From an uncultured Oleiphilus sp. (lineage in GTDB: Bacteria > Pseudomonadota > Gammaproteobacteria > Pseudomonadales > Oleiphilaceae), in assembly GCA_913020045.1 (NCBI GenBank), contig CAJWBE010000031.1, forward strand, positions 1 through 41,047: a DNA stretch of 41,047 bases, given 5' to 3'. Below, one piece after another: positions 26,393 to 38,251 of this stretch (positions are counted from its first letter, which is position 1; every line of letters starts with the position of its first letter). The notes beneath the pieces were generated by a model. The model worked only from the letters and a program-made list of their open reading frames with translations. It searched no databases and was not told the DNA's origin. A program made the translations under genes and the position numbers.

Positions 26393-27526
26393 CTAGCCAA
26401 AACTGTTTTCATAGAACGTTCGCTGAATCCGTAGTATCTCTTGCTCATGTTTTAGCAGCGCCTGAACGCATTGAGCATCCAACTTTTCGCCGGACATTTC
26501 ACGTAGCTTTTTAAAGGCCTCGTCATTGCTCCAGGCCGGTTTGTAAGGTCGATGACTGGTCAGCGCATCAAACACATCCGCCACGGACACGATACGCGCC
26601 TCAATGGGAATTTCTTCTTGCTGCAAATGCTCCGGATAACCCGTGCCATCAACTGCCTCATGATGATACAAAGCAATATTACGCAGCAACTCAATATATT
26701 CAACGCCATCAAGACCGTAGTTTTGCAGCAAACTATCGATAATATCCCGACCATTTTTAGAGTGCGTACGCATCACGTCATACTCATCGTCGGTGAGTTT
26801 GCCCGGCTTCAAAAGAATGTTGTCGGGAATCGTAATTTTTCCAATATCGTGTAAGGGCGAAAATAAAAATATATGTTCAATATATTGATCACTAAACGAA
26901 AACTCGCCTGCCAGCTCTAAGGCAATTAAGCGGGAGTAATGTGCCATTCTCTCCAAGTGACTGCCCGTTTCGGGGTCGCGGTGATGACTAAACTCCTTAG
27001 CAGAGCGAACCGTCGCCACCAAGGTTTTAACCTTCCCCTGCTCGCTATACAGCATGAACGCAATCAAATGCCCCGTCATATCAAGCTCACGAAGAACGTG
27101 CTCTTCAAACACCTCTGCTTGAGTCGAGTTAAAAAATACAAAACCGAGAAAAACACCTTCCGCAAACAAGGGCATGGTATAGCTGGCGCGATAACCGCCC
27201 TGCTCGATGGATTGCGTGTGGGGCTGACTCCCTTTCGCGAATAAATCAAGATCATTAACGACTCTCGGTTGATTCTTCTCAAGCAAATCAAGCAGAGATT
27301 GGCAGTCTGCCAACCGCGCCTGATAGTGCTCTAAAGGGCTCGGACCTTCAGAACTCTGTACATAGGTCGTTAGCATATCCGTTGCCGGTTCATACAACGC
27401 GATCGCGACACGCTCAACGAAGGGATGACGAAGCTTCAAGGTGCTATGTAAATAATTGACCTTCTCTTGAATCGTCTGCGTTTGATTCAAACTGCCAAAT
27501 GAGTCTTTATGTTGATATATATCCAT
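26393..27526 (-). CDS. GAF-HD-GYP protein, probable cyclic di-GMP phosphodiesterase
   Basis: A 377-residue soluble protein. Residues about 20-160 form a GAF-like sensory domain (weak match by pattern). The HD-GYP domain follows: HLERMAHYS (190-198), HDIGK (226-230), PDNILLKPGKLTDDE, His255, YHHEAVDGTGYP (287-298 with intact GYP) and RIVSVADVFDALTSHRPY. All usual metal ligands appear present, so it should cleave cyclic di-GMP. It is divergent from the CBS-GGDEF gene with 116 bases between starts, so opposing activities share one regulatory region. Confidence 0.9.
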   Translation of the reverse strand: MDIYQHKDSFGSLNQTQTIQEKVNYLHSTLKLRHPFVERVAIALYEPATDMLTTYVQSSEGPSPLEHYQARLADCQSLLDLLEKNQPRVVNDLDLFAKGSQPHTQSIEQGGYRASYTMPLFAEGVFLGFVFFNSTQAEVFEEHVLRELDMTGHLIAFMLYSEQGKVKTLVATVRSAKEFSHHRDPETGSHLERMAHYSRLIALELAGEFSFSDQYIEHIFLFSPLHDIGKITIPDNILLKPGKLTDDEYDVMRTHSKNGRDIIDSLLQNYGLDGVEYIELLRNIALYHHEAVDGTGYPEHLQQEEIPIEARIVSVADVFDALTSHRPYKPAWSNDEAFKKLREMSGEKLDAQCVQALLKHEQEILRIQRTFYENSFG

Positions 27527-27642
27527 AAACTAAGAGTGTTTTTTTGTCGTAGAATAATCATAGTCCAAACAACAGTATTTGCTTGAGCCACCCCACCCGC
27601 TATGCTTAGAGTTTACCTCCGCAATTATCACTTGAGCATTCA

Positions 27643-28581
27643 ATGTTAGTAAACGAAGTCATGGACTGCGAACCGATAGCGTTCGACAACAATACGCCAC
27701 TAGAAGTTGCCGTTCAGGCCATGATTAGAGCCTCTAGCTCTTGTATTATCGTCACCGAAAATGGAACGCCCTGCGGTATTATTACCGAACGCGATATCAC
27801 ACAAGTCTTCGCATCATTAGTTAGTCAACCCGCCCGCATTGATCAGAAACCGCCACAGCATAAGTTACAAGATGTGATGACTGCTGAGCCGGTCTGTATT
27901 CAAAGTGACTTACCCTTTACGGACGCCTTAACGCTCTCGCGCAGCCGACGTTTGCGCCACTTACCCGTGGTAGACGGGCACGGAAAACTGATCGGGATCG
28001 TGTCCCAAACACACCTTCTGGATGCCTACGCACAAGTGCTGAATGAGCAATCTCGCTTAGAAGACAGCATCGAAGAACTCAAGTTGCTATCGCTCGAAGA
28101 CCCGCTGATGAAAATCGGCAACCGCCGCGCAATGGAGGTTGATCTCGACTACACCGAAGCAGAAGCAACTAGGCACAACAAAACATATAGCGTCGGGCTA
28201 TTCGATATCGACTTCTTCAAAAAGTTTAATGATGCCTACGGCCACCAAGCTGGCGACGAAGCATTGAAAAAAGTTGCTAGCGCGATTAAACAGGCCATCC
28301 GCCTAAGCGATCGAGTGTTCCGTTATGGCGGAGAAGAAATTCTAGTGCTAATGCCAGAGACCAATGCAGCAGAGGCACTCATTTGTTCTGAACGCGTTCG
28401 TGCCGCCACGGAAGGGCTATCAATCCCGCATTCCGAGTCGCCTTTTGGGCATATTACGATAAGCGGTGGCGTTTGTTCTGAAGCTCATGGTGAGTGGAGA
28501 AAGATGGTAGAAGTGGCTGATCGCGCGCTCTACGAAGCAAAAAATAGCGGGCGAAATAGCATCGTCCAGTCCGACGGCTAA
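27643..28581 (+). CDS. Tandem CBS-GGDEF diguanylate cyclase
   Basis: A 312-residue soluble protein. Two CBS motifs (about 1-60 and 75-132) form a Bateman module, which in other proteins binds adenine nucleotides. A GGDEF domain follows (about 145-312). The catalytic motif is GGEEI (229-233), with Ile where Phe is usual, and RLSD (220-223) is a well-spaced I-site. The metal Asp is in GLFDIDFFKKFND. The Ile change is mild and activity is probable. Output would be cyclic di-GMP tuned by cellular energy or nucleotide state; the ligand is an inference. Confidence 0.9.
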   Translation: MLVNEVMDCEPIAFDNNTPLEVAVQAMIRASSSCIIVTENGTPCGIITERDITQVFASLVSQPARIDQKPPQHKLQDVMTAEPVCIQSDLPFTDALTLSRSRRLRHLPVVDGHGKLIGIVSQTHLLDAYAQVLNEQSRLEDSIEELKLLSLEDPLMKIGNRRAMEVDLDYTEAEATRHNKTYSVGLFDIDFFKKFNDAYGHQAGDEALKKVASAIKQAIRLSDRVFRYGGEEILVLMPETNAAEALICSERVRAATEGLSIPHSESPFGHITISGGVCSEAHGEWRKMVEVADRALYEAKNSGRNSIVQSDG

Positions 28582-28613
28582 GCCCGCATAGTCGCCCACC
28601 CAATGTGGCTTGC

Positions 28614-31600
28614 TTACACCTTAGCGAGCCACTTGTTCAAACAGGTTTTCAAGGCTTCAACGTTCACCGGTTTACTCAAATAATCATCCATGCCAGCCTC
28701 TCTGCATCGGAGCTCATCGCCAGACATTGCGTTTGCCGTTAATGCGACAACTGGAATATCACGCTGACAGCGCATTAAGTCTGTCGTCCGAATCATATGA
28801 GTCGCTTCGTAACCATCCATTTCTGGCATTTGACAGTCCATTAGAATCAAACGATAAGACTCAAGGTTTTCACCATTCTCTAAGATATCGATTGCTTCAC
28901 GGCCGTGGTTAGCCATATCACAACGGTAACCCAGCTGAGACAGCAGAGACTCAATCACCAACTGGTTTACTTGATTGTCTTCGACCACCAAAATCTCAGC
29001 CGGCTGCTGATCTTGAGCAGGCGCTTCGACCGACCTAGCAGGCAACACCGCTTGCTCGCCTTCTAGCACATCTGTCAATTGCGCTAAGGTCATGATACGA
29101 GAGACTGCTTTGGCCCCCAGGGTCTCAAGTGCCTCTCGATGCGGCGACTTGATAGGTTCTAAGCATAAGAAGTCAGCATCGACTATATCGAACCGCTCCG
29201 AGAGACTCTCTCGCCACTTAGCAAACTGAGCAATGCCACCCAGTGCAGACACCTCGAAAATCACCCTATCGATTCTCACACGCTCTTCGATGCACTCACC
29301 AATCGCTCCATTAAGAGGCCATTGCCTCACCTTGGCGCCCAGAAACTCGAGCTGCGCCATTAAGATCGATTCACGCTTTGTATCGTCGAGACAAACTAGG
29401 CACTCACCAACAGAACGCAATATCGGTCTATCCTGTGTCGACATATCACACGGAAAGGCCACCACAAACTCGCTTCCGAAACCGACACGACTGGTGGCTC
29501 TTATTTCACCATGCATCAATTCGCATAGTGTTTTCACAATGGCGAGGCCCAAGCCCGTGCCGCCATACTCGCGTGTTGTCGAGCTATCGAGTTGCTTGAA
29601 TGCCTCAAACAACATGCCTAATTTTTCTTTTGGAATGCCCACCCCAGTATCTGACACACTGAGCAAAACACAGGGTGACCCCATACTTCCGCCAAGCTTA
29701 AGCCCCAAGGAAACGTAACCTGCATCGGTAAATTTAATGGCATTATTAAGTAGGTTGGTCATAATTTGCGAAAGCCGTACTGGGTCTCCCATGACCTTTG
29801 CTGAGCCGAGGCCACTCGCATTAACGTAGACACCTAAGCCTTTACTCTCCGCCGGCAGTTGCAAACTTCTCACGCACTCAACGGCTAAGGCCTCAATATC
29901 CACGTCGATAGACTCAAGTTTTAGTTCACCCGCTTCAATCTTAGAGAAATCGAGAATATCATTGATAATCGCAAGCAAAGACTCTGCACTTGAGCGACAG
30001 ACCGATAGGTAGTCACGCTGCTGCCTGCCGTCGAGCAAGGGCTCAAGCACGCTTAACATACCCAATACACCGTTCATTGGGGTACGAATTTCATGGCTCA
30101 TTGTTGCCAGAAAGCGACTCTTTGCCTGTGTCGCTTGTTCGGCTGCTCGCTTGGCTTCGCGAAGAATCACTTCGGTCTCTTTTTGCGTCTTCTGGGCAAA
30201 CAAACTTCCCGCAAACGTCGCCACGGCAACCATGAACGACATATCCAATCGACCCCACTCCCGCTTCCCACCCACATGCTCAGCACACACGACACCACCG
30301 ACCCGCGTGCCATCGAAAATAGCGGTATCTAGTAAAGCACCAATACCCAAGGGACGCAGATAATTATCAACAAATTCAGACGTAGTAGGGCTCAATGAAG
30401 CATCACTGGCAATGACTGAACCCGTATCAAGGAAAGCTTGAAAATATTTTGGGTAATCCGAACGCAACAGCCTAGCGCCTTCTGAAAAGCTACTTGAACT
30501 TCGTTCATACAATACCGAGCAAATGAGTTCAGTTTGATCATCGTTCATCAACCATATACTCGCCCGTTCAACATCAATCGCGTCGCTAATCCGGCGGGCT
30601 AACAGCTCTAATGCTTGCTCAAAGCGCCCTTCGATAACATGCTCATGCACAGTGAGCTCGGCCAAAACCCGATTATGGCGGGCAGCTGTTTCCGTCACCA
30701 GCTCCGCTCGTTTTTGCTCCGTGATATCTAGCAGGAACCCTTCAAAATAGGTCTCTGTACCGTTGTTTGTATCCGAGACCGACTTACCTTTGTCCTGAAC
30801 CCAGCGAGTTTCGTTATCTCGCGTTTTGATCTGATACTCTAGATTCCAGGTTTTATTTTGGTCACATGCAGCATTAACCGCCTGCATCACTTCATCTCTT
30901 TGTTCCGGGATAATCGCTTCATAAAAACAATTAGGTTGTCGTCGTACAGTAAAATCTTCATGTGTGTAGCCAGTTAACGCGTGAACCTGAGGACTGATAA
31001 ACAAAACACGATTCTCTGTTTCTTTTGAGAACCGATAGGTCACACCGGGAATATTCGAAACAAGCGACAAGAATCGGTTGCGACTAGATTCAAGTTTGAA
31101 CGCTGACTCTTGTTGCTGAACCCCCCAACGCCGAGCCAAATAGACAAACACCAACGAGACCAAGAACAAACTAATTAGCAGTAACCGCGTTAACCAAAGT
31201 TCAGGGTCAAACACCGGCATTGCCTCGCCATTGGGTAAAGCGGCTATCTCCCACTCTGCGCCAGGAAAGCGCGCCGTCACCACCACCAAAGCCGAGTCGA
31301 AGACCGCTGGGTCTCCGTAAAAAACGGCCTGATTTTGGCGATGACGAATCGCCACATCATAGCGTTTAGAAAAAGAATCTAAGCCAACTTCTTGGTAGAT
31401 GCGGTCAACATCTAGCACCACAGATAAAAGCCCCCAAAATGGACGTTTACCTGATTTATCGGCGCTAAGAAAAACCGGAATGCGCCCAATAAGCCCTTGC
31501 CCTCCCTGTAGCAACGTCAGCGGCCCTGCAAGCACGAGCTTGCCACTATCTCTAGCTTCAACAGCCTGCGCTCGTTGTTTTGGATGGGTTAAGTAGTTAA

Positions 31601-31973
31601 GCCCTAACGCGCCTTCATTACCCTGCAAAGGATGAACCATCGACAACACCATCCCTGGCGCGCCACCTAGATTTTTGATTCGAGGGGAGCGCTCCAAGAA
31701 CAGCTGCGCGTAGCGACTAAACAAGCTCTGATCAAGCTCAGGCGTTTGAATAATCAGAGGCAGCATTCCCCTAACCAGCTGAACATCCTCTGCCAGCACG
31801 CCTTCAAAGCGAGCACGAAGGACACTCATGTCAGTAAACACCGACTGACGCTGTTTTTCTTCAAGGTAATTTTTGTTGGTGTCGTCAACGTAAAGCGCGA
31901 TCATTGCGCACATCGAAGCGATCAGCCAATAAATCCCGTTGCGTAAGGTATTATTTTTTTTATGCTTACTCAC
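28614..31973 (-). CDS. CHASE-PAS-GAF hybrid sensor histidine kinase
   Basis: A 1119-residue membrane kinase. Order: TM helix (about 13-29), periplasmic CHASE domain (about 50-250), TM helix (262-280), PAS (about 296-420), GAF (about 445-595), dimerisation/phosphoacceptor domain with MSHEIRTPMNG (His627), ATPase domain with NLLNNAIKF, DTGVGI and GGTGLGLAIV, a degenerate receiver-like stretch (about 850-970), and a C-terminal receiver with phosphoacceptor Asp1046 in LILMDCQMPEMDG. There is no Hpt domain, so phosphotransfer to a separate Hpt protein is expected. The CHASE ligand is unknown. It is convergent with the CBS-GGDEF gene and no cognate response regulator lies nearby. Confidence 0.93.
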   Translation of the reverse strand: MSKHKKNNTLRNGIYWLIASMCAMIALYVDDTNKNYLEEKQRQSVFTDMSVLRARFEGVLAEDVQLVRGMLPLIIQTPELDQSLFSRYAQLFLERSPRIKNLGGAPGMVLSMVHPLQGNEGALGLNYLTHPKQRAQAVEARDSGKLVLAGPLTLLQGGQGLIGRIPVFLSADKSGKRPFWGLLSVVLDVDRIYQEVGLDSFSKRYDVAIRHRQNQAVFYGDPAVFDSALVVVTARFPGAEWEIAALPNGEAMPVFDPELWLTRLLLISLFLVSLVFVYLARRWGVQQQESAFKLESSRNRFLSLVSNIPGVTYRFSKETENRVLFISPQVHALTGYTHEDFTVRRQPNCFYEAIIPEQRDEVMQAVNAACDQNKTWNLEYQIKTRDNETRWVQDKGKSVSDTNNGTETYFEGFLLDITEQKRAELVTETAARHNRVLAELTVHEHVIEGRFEQALELLARRISDAIDVERASIWLMNDDQTELICSVLYERSSSSFSEGARLLRSDYPKYFQAFLDTGSVIASDASLSPTTSEFVDNYLRPLGIGALLDTAIFDGTRVGGVVCAEHVGGKREWGRLDMSFMVAVATFAGSLFAQKTQKETEVILREAKRAAEQATQAKSRFLATMSHEIRTPMNGVLGMLSVLEPLLDGRQQRDYLSVCRSSAESLLAIINDILDFSKIEAGELKLESIDVDIEALAVECVRSLQLPAESKGLGVYVNASGLGSAKVMGDPVRLSQIMTNLLNNAIKFTDAGYVSLGLKLGGSMGSPCVLLSVSDTGVGIPKEKLGMLFEAFKQLDSSTTREYGGTGLGLAIVKTLCELMHGEIRATSRVGFGSEFVVAFPCDMSTQDRPILRSVGECLVCLDDTKRESILMAQLEFLGAKVRQWPLNGAIGECIEERVRIDRVIFEVSALGGIAQFAKWRESLSERFDIVDADFLCLEPIKSPHREALETLGAKAVSRIMTLAQLTDVLEGEQAVLPARSVEAPAQDQQPAEILVVEDNQVNQLVIESLLSQLGYRCDMANHGREAIDILENGENLESYRLILMDCQMPEMDGYEATHMIRTTDLMRCQRDIPVVALTANAMSGDELRCREAGMDDYLSKPVNVEALKTCLNKWLAKV

Positions 31974-32098
31974 AGCGTCTCACTATCCATAAATAATCTG
32001 ACTACCCATAAATTGAAAGGAACCCTTACCAGTATAGTGAAGCCTTTTTCAATTGCTTATGGCTGACAAGCTAAAAATAGACGTCATTTTTCCGCTAT

Positions 32099-32530
32099 CT
32101 AAGTTGCGCTAGTCTCACTCTCTGGCGGCAGCGAATAACTGCCGGTGACGTGCGCGAACAAATCCTCTGCATCCGCCCCCCGAATGCCCACTTCGCAAAA
32201 CGCCATGCGCTTGCCTAACTTTAGAATCGTGCCCTCTGCGACCAGGTCAACCTGCTTTGGCCGCTGCAAAAAATTGATATTCAAATTACTTGTCACCGCC
32301 ATGGAAACTTTACCCAAGCTACCAAGAATCGCGGCATACATCGCGGTGTCGCCCGCGGCCATCATCACAGGGCCTGAAATCGACCCTCCGGGGCGAAGGT
32401 TTTTGTCCTGAAACGGAATGCGAATGCGCGCATATCCCTCCCTAATTTCTTCTACTTTGAGGTCGATATCTTCCGCCATCGGAATCCACTCTCGAATCAA
32501 AGCCTGAACATCTTGTGCCGACAATGCCAT
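32099..32530 (-). CDS. PaaI-family hotdog thioesterase
   Basis: A 143-residue single hotdog-domain protein. The PaaI-type loop reads LRPGGSISGPVMMAAGDTAMY (about 42-62), where the acidic Asp-Thr in the central helix is the usual catalytic position, though the common HGG is replaced by SGP. NLNINFLQRP is the second conserved strand. The likely role is acyl-CoA thioester hydrolysis; the substrate is unknown. It is divergent from proS. Confidence 0.8.
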   Translation of the reverse strand: MALSAQDVQALIREWIPMAEDIDLKVEEIREGYARIRIPFQDKNLRPGGSISGPVMMAAGDTAMYAAILGSLGKVSMAVTSNLNINFLQRPKQVDLVAEGTILKLGKRMAFCEVGIRGADAEDLFAHVTGSYSLPPESETSAT

Positions 32531-32679
32531 ATCTCAGTACCCTAGTGCTTTGTTTAATCATGCGGTTTAATCACGAGCTTGAAAATGGTCATCACAGAAC
32601 AACAAAACCTTATCAAGGCGTTTTTTTGCTTCTTGGCTTTAGTTTTCGTCTTTTTAAGGGCCTTGCGGCCTTGCTGTCG

Positions 32680-32708
32680 TTGTTTAATTTGCGCCGTGAA
32701 TCTAAACT
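32680..32708 (+). promoter_or_regulatory. Candidate promoter for proS
   Basis: TTGTTT (32680-32685) and TAAACT (32703-32708) with 17 bases between, about 90 bases upstream of the chosen proS start. The match is moderate. The open frame that extends proS upstream to 32579 passes through this region and is not expected to be translated. Confidence 0.4.
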
Positions 32709-32797
32709 ATGCGCCATTCAAGCGGGGAATCTCACCATATGAGCCCTTACCCGCAATTGCAAGACTCTCTATCATTATCAGCAGGAACATCACGCCC

Positions 32798-34519
32798 ATG
32801 CGCGCTAGTCGTTTTTTAATCGCCACCCAAAAAGAAACTCCGTCAGATGCGGAGGTCATTAGTCACCAATTAATGATTCGAGCCGGCCTAATACGCAAGC
32901 TTGCTTCCGGTTTATACAACTGGATGCCAATGGGACTGCGCGTGCTGCGCAAGGTCGAAAATATCGTGCGTGAGGAAATGAACGAAGCAGGTGCTCAAGA
33001 GTTGCTTATGCCAGTCGTTCAACCGGCCGAATTGTGGGAACAATCGGGCAGATGGCAAGAATATGGCGGTGAGTTACTGCGCATTAAAGACCGCCACGAC
33101 CGAGACTTCTGCTTAGGCCCCACTCACGAAGAAGTCATTACTGATCTCGTTAGCAACGAAATAAATAGCTATAAGCAATTACCTGCTAACTTTTATCAGA
33201 TCCAAACTAAGTTTCGAGACGAGCGTCGTCCACGCTTTGGCGTGATGCGCGCGCGTGAATTCTTAATGAAAGACGCCTACTCGTTTCATATCGATCAAGC
33301 GTCACTCGATGAAACGTACGACATTATGTACGACACCTACAACCGTATTTTCAATCGCATCGGTTTAGACTTTCGGCCTGTTCAGGCTGACTCAGGCAGT
33401 ATCGGTGGCAACTCGTCGCATGAATTTCATGTCCTAGCGTCTTCAGGCGAAGACGATATCGCGTTCAGCACCGAAGGTGGCTTTGCGGCGAACATCGAAA
33501 TGGCCGAGGCCTTGGCTCCCGCCGGCGATCGTGCTGCCCCTTCAGCCGAACTAGAAAAAGTCGCGACACCCGATATGAAAACCATCGATGACGTTGCAAA
33601 CTTCCTAAACGTCGCGCCACAGCAAACGATCAAAACCTTGCTAGTCATGGGCGAAAGTGAAGACGACGATAACAAGGAAATCATTGCCCTTGTGTTGCGC
33701 GGAGATCACACCTTAAACGAAATCAAAGCAGAGAAAATCGAAGGCATCGCTAACCCGCTAACCTTTATTGGCGAAGACCTTGTCGAAGAAGCCAGTGGCG
33801 CACCTGCTGGCTCAATTGGCCCGGTTGGGCTCAAGCTTCGTACCATCGTCGATCGCAGCGCCGCACACCTGGCTAATTTCGTCTGTGGCGCCAACGAAGC
33901 CGACCACCATTTGATTAATGTTAATTGGGAACGCGACGTCGCGCTCACCGAAGTGGCTGACTTGCGCAACATCGTTGAAGGCGATGCCAGCCCAGACGGC
34001 AAAGGAACGATCGAAATCAAACGCGGCATCGAAGTGGGTCATATTTTCAAACTGGGTGACAAGTACAGCCAAGCGATGAACGCGACGGTTCTGGATCAAA
34101 ATGGTAAAGCGCGTGCAGTAGAAATGGGCTGTTACGGCATTGGCGTATCACGTATCGTTGCCTCGGCCATCGAACAGAACCATGACGATAACGGTATTAT
34201 CTGGCCAACATCGATTGCCCCGTTCCAGTTGGCGCTTGTACCACTAAACATGCACAAATCAGAAGCCGTCGCTGAAAAAACGGAAGCACTCTATACCGAA
34301 CTCAAAAACTTGGGTGTTGACGTATTGATGGACGACCGTAACGAACGTCCCGGCTTTAAATTCGCCGATATGGAACTCGTGGGTATTCCTCACCGTCTCG
34401 TCATTAGCGACCGTGGCATTAAAAATGGCACCTTAGAATATAAAGGCCGCTCAGACTCAGACAACCAAGACATAGCGATTGACGATGCCATTCAGTTCAT
34501 TCAATCAAAACTGGCTTAA
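32798..34519 (+). CDS. proS: Prolyl-tRNA synthetase
   Basis: A 573-residue class II synthetase charging tRNA-Pro. I start at the ATG before [14 protein letters not shown], which matches the E. coli N terminus and length (572); the longer open frame adds 73 unrelated residues. Motifs seen are [11 protein letters not shown] (motif 2 region), [26 protein letters not shown], and the C-terminal anticodon domain with [20 protein letters not shown]. The insertion between the motifs (about 225-405) is the YbaK-like editing domain of bacterial-type ProS, which removes mischarged Ala. The lytic transglycosylase gene overlaps its 3' end. Confidence 0.97.
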   Translation: MRASRFLIATQKETPSDAEVISHQLMIRAGLIRKLASGLYNWMPMGLRVLRKVENIVREEMNEAGAQELLMPVVQPAELWEQSGRWQEYGGELLRIKDRHDRDFCLGPTHEEVITDLVSNEINSYKQLPANFYQIQTKFRDERRPRFGVMRAREFLMKDAYSFHIDQASLDETYDIMYDTYNRIFNRIGLDFRPVQADSGSIGGNSSHEFHVLASSGEDDIAFSTEGGFAANIEMAEALAPAGDRAAPSAELEKVATPDMKTIDDVANFLNVAPQQTIKTLLVMGESEDDDNKEIIALVLRGDHTLNEIKAEKIEGIANPLTFIGEDLVEEASGAPAGSIGPVGLKLRTIVDRSAAHLANFVCGANEADHHLINVNWERDVALTEVADLRNIVEGDASPDGKGTIEIKRGIEVGHIFKLGDKYSQAMNATVLDQNGKARAVEMGCYGIGVSRIVASAIEQNHDDNGIIWPTSIAPFQLALVPLNMHKSEAVAEKTEALYTELKNLGVDVLMDDRNERPGFKFADMELVGIPHRLVISDRGIKNGTLEYKGRSDSDNQDIAIDDAIQFIQSKLA

Positions 34520-35108
34520 GCGACTCACTAGACTACGAAGGGCATCTCTTACGGCCTTCGTAGTGCTAATGTTAAGCGTCGGCCTGCCTGCCCAGGCTCA
34601 GCAAGAGCCCGACGCCGAACTACGCGACATCCTCAAACAAACGGTGAATGACTCATCCAGTTTTGTGGACCGCTTTGACGCCGAGGTTTGGCTAGTGGAT
34701 ATGAACAGTCGCTTAAAACGCTACATCAAAGACCCGACGCAACGCTTAGAACTTCTAAAAATGGTGCACGCCGAAGCACGCCGTGCAGACCTAGAACCAG
34801 AGTTGGTTCTGTCCGTGATTCACGTTGAAAGCGCGTTCAACCGCTTCGCAATTTCCTACGTGGGCGCACAGGGACTAATGCAAGTGATGCCTTTCTGGAA
34901 AAAAGAAATCGGACGACCCGAAGATAATCTCACCAACATGGAAACCAACCTTCGTTACGGCTGCACGATTCTCAAACATTACCTGAATAAAGAGAAAGGC
35001 AATTTAATTCGGGCCTTAGGGCGATATAATGGCAGTTTAGGCAAAACGAAATATCCCGAAAAAGTACTCACGTTTTGGGAAAAATACTGGTTTGTAAAAC
35101 ACGTATAG
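34479..35108 (+). CDS. Secreted lytic transglycosylase (SLT domain)
   Basis: A 209-residue peptidoglycan lyase. The N terminus has a basic region (LKRLTRLRR), a hydrophobic core and PAQA-QQ as a signal peptidase I site at 40. The SLT domain covers about 95-205: catalytic Glu117 in VIHVESAFN, then [10 protein letters not shown] and [13 protein letters not shown], and the AxGRYNGS loop. It cleaves glycan strands to 1,6-anhydro products in the periplasm. The start overlaps proS by 41 bases (ATG at 34479 or 34485); no in-frame start lies between proS and the signal peptide, so the overlap looks real and suggests coupling. Confidence 0.88.
   Translation: MTMPFSSFNQNWLKRLTRLRRASLTAFVVLMLSVGLPAQAQQEPDAELRDILKQTVNDSSSFVDRFDAEVWLVDMNSRLKRYIKDPTQRLELLKMVHAEARRADLEPELVLSVIHVESAFNRFAISYVGAQGLMQVMPFWKKEIGRPEDNLTNMETNLRYGCTILKHYLNKEKGNLIRALGRYNGSLGKTKYPEKVLTFWEKYWFVKHV
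34532..34564. repeat. Perfect 10-bp inverted repeat just after the proS stop
   Basis: ACTACGAAGG (34532-34541) and CCTTCGTAGT (34555-34564) flank a 13-base loop, starting 13 bases past the proS stop and inside the signal peptide codons of the transglycosylase gene. No T-run follows, so it is not a standard terminator; it could be an mRNA stability or processing hairpin. Confidence 0.85.
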
Positions 35109-35122
35109 CACGACAAGCGAAC

Positions 35123-35341
35123 ATGCAAAATATTATTGTAGATATAAGTATTAGCTCGGACGAGTGGCTAAAAATCTATCGGGGTCAGACAAATCTGGTC
35201 AATGCGCGCAGCCGTGACGGCCGATCGATACAGTTTCCAGCGAATATTCTGAGCCGCTACACCACGCATTCAGGTATTCAGGGAAGCTACCAGATAAGCT
35301 TTAATGACGATGGTAAATTTCAGTCTATTCAACAGCTCTAG
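35123..35341 (+). CDS. DUF2835 family protein
   Basis: A 72-residue protein. The pattern VDISISSDEWLKIYRGQ, then the DGRSIQFPANILSRY, THSGIQGSYQISF and KFQSIQQL segments, matches the small DUF2835 family known in gammaproteobacteria, whose function is unknown. The start is the internal ATG 14 bases after the transglycosylase stop; the longer frame begins inside that gene. It is probably co-transcribed with it. No signal peptide or membrane segment. Confidence 0.85.
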   Translation: MQNIIVDISISSDEWLKIYRGQTNLVNARSRDGRSIQFPANILSRYTTHSGIQGSYQISFNDDGKFQSIQQL

Positions 35342-35418
35342 TCTCTGGACCTGCACTGACGAAAGCGTCAACCCAGCCCAAAGAATGCTTTTCGCTGAAT
35401 GAAACAACGGAGTCACAC

Positions 35419-35739
35419 ATGAAAACGCACGAAATTATCAGCATAAACGAGTCAGACCTGGTTGGTGCGCTCAAAACTATGTCGCTCGATCAGCTTGAAA
35501 AACACGCCAAGCAAATCATTAAAGATATGGGGTCAGATAACTATGCCGGTCTCATGACAGAAGCCATGCAAGTGGTTAAGGCCGAGTCCGATCAAGCCCA
35601 GAAATTTCAGGCACTACAAAATACTATTCGAGATTTTCTGCCCAATGAAGCGGTCATGAGCGATATTTACGCCCGCCTAGCCGCTATTCTGATGATGATC
35701 TTGTCTCGTAAATTCAGCAGCATTATGGCTAAGTCTTAA
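35419..35739 (+). CDS. Hypothetical small helical protein
   Basis: A 106-residue protein that I do not recognise. It is predicted to be nearly all helical by pattern, acidic in the first half and with a hydrophobic, basic-ended C terminus (LAAILMMILSRKFSSIM). No signal peptide or cysteine is present. A good GGAG ribosome site lies before the ATG. It follows the DUF2835 gene by 77 bases on the same strand. Coding status rests on the ribosome site, ATG and protein-like composition. Confidence 0.6.
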   Translation: MKTHEIISINESDLVGALKTMSLDQLEKHAKQIIKDMGSDNYAGLMTEAMQVVKAESDQAQKFQALQNTIRDFLPNEAVMSDIYARLAAILMMILSRKFSSIMAKS

Positions 35740-38133
<2,394 letters not shown>

Positions 38134-38185
38134 AGTAAGCTCCCGTCAGACCGGCGTTTTTGACGCCACTGACTCAGCGCCAAAC

Positions 38186-38219
38186 AAAAAAGCCGAAACC
38201 TTAAGGTTTCGGCTTTTTT
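38186..38219. terminator. Bidirectional intrinsic terminator between fadH and the Crp/Fnr gene
   Basis: AAAAAAGCCGAAACC - TTAA - GGTTTCGGCTTTTTT: a perfect 15-bp inverted repeat with a four-base loop and T-runs on both strands. It lies between convergent genes and should end both transcripts. Confidence 0.95.
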
Positions 38220-38251
38220 ATGCCCGAACAAAACACGCCAAAGTGAAAAAA

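Noticed and set aside
32579-32797. Upstream extension of the proS reading frame by 73 codons
   Set aside because: The added residues are hydrophobic and Cys-rich, unlike ProS; the internal ATG gives the normal length and N terminus.
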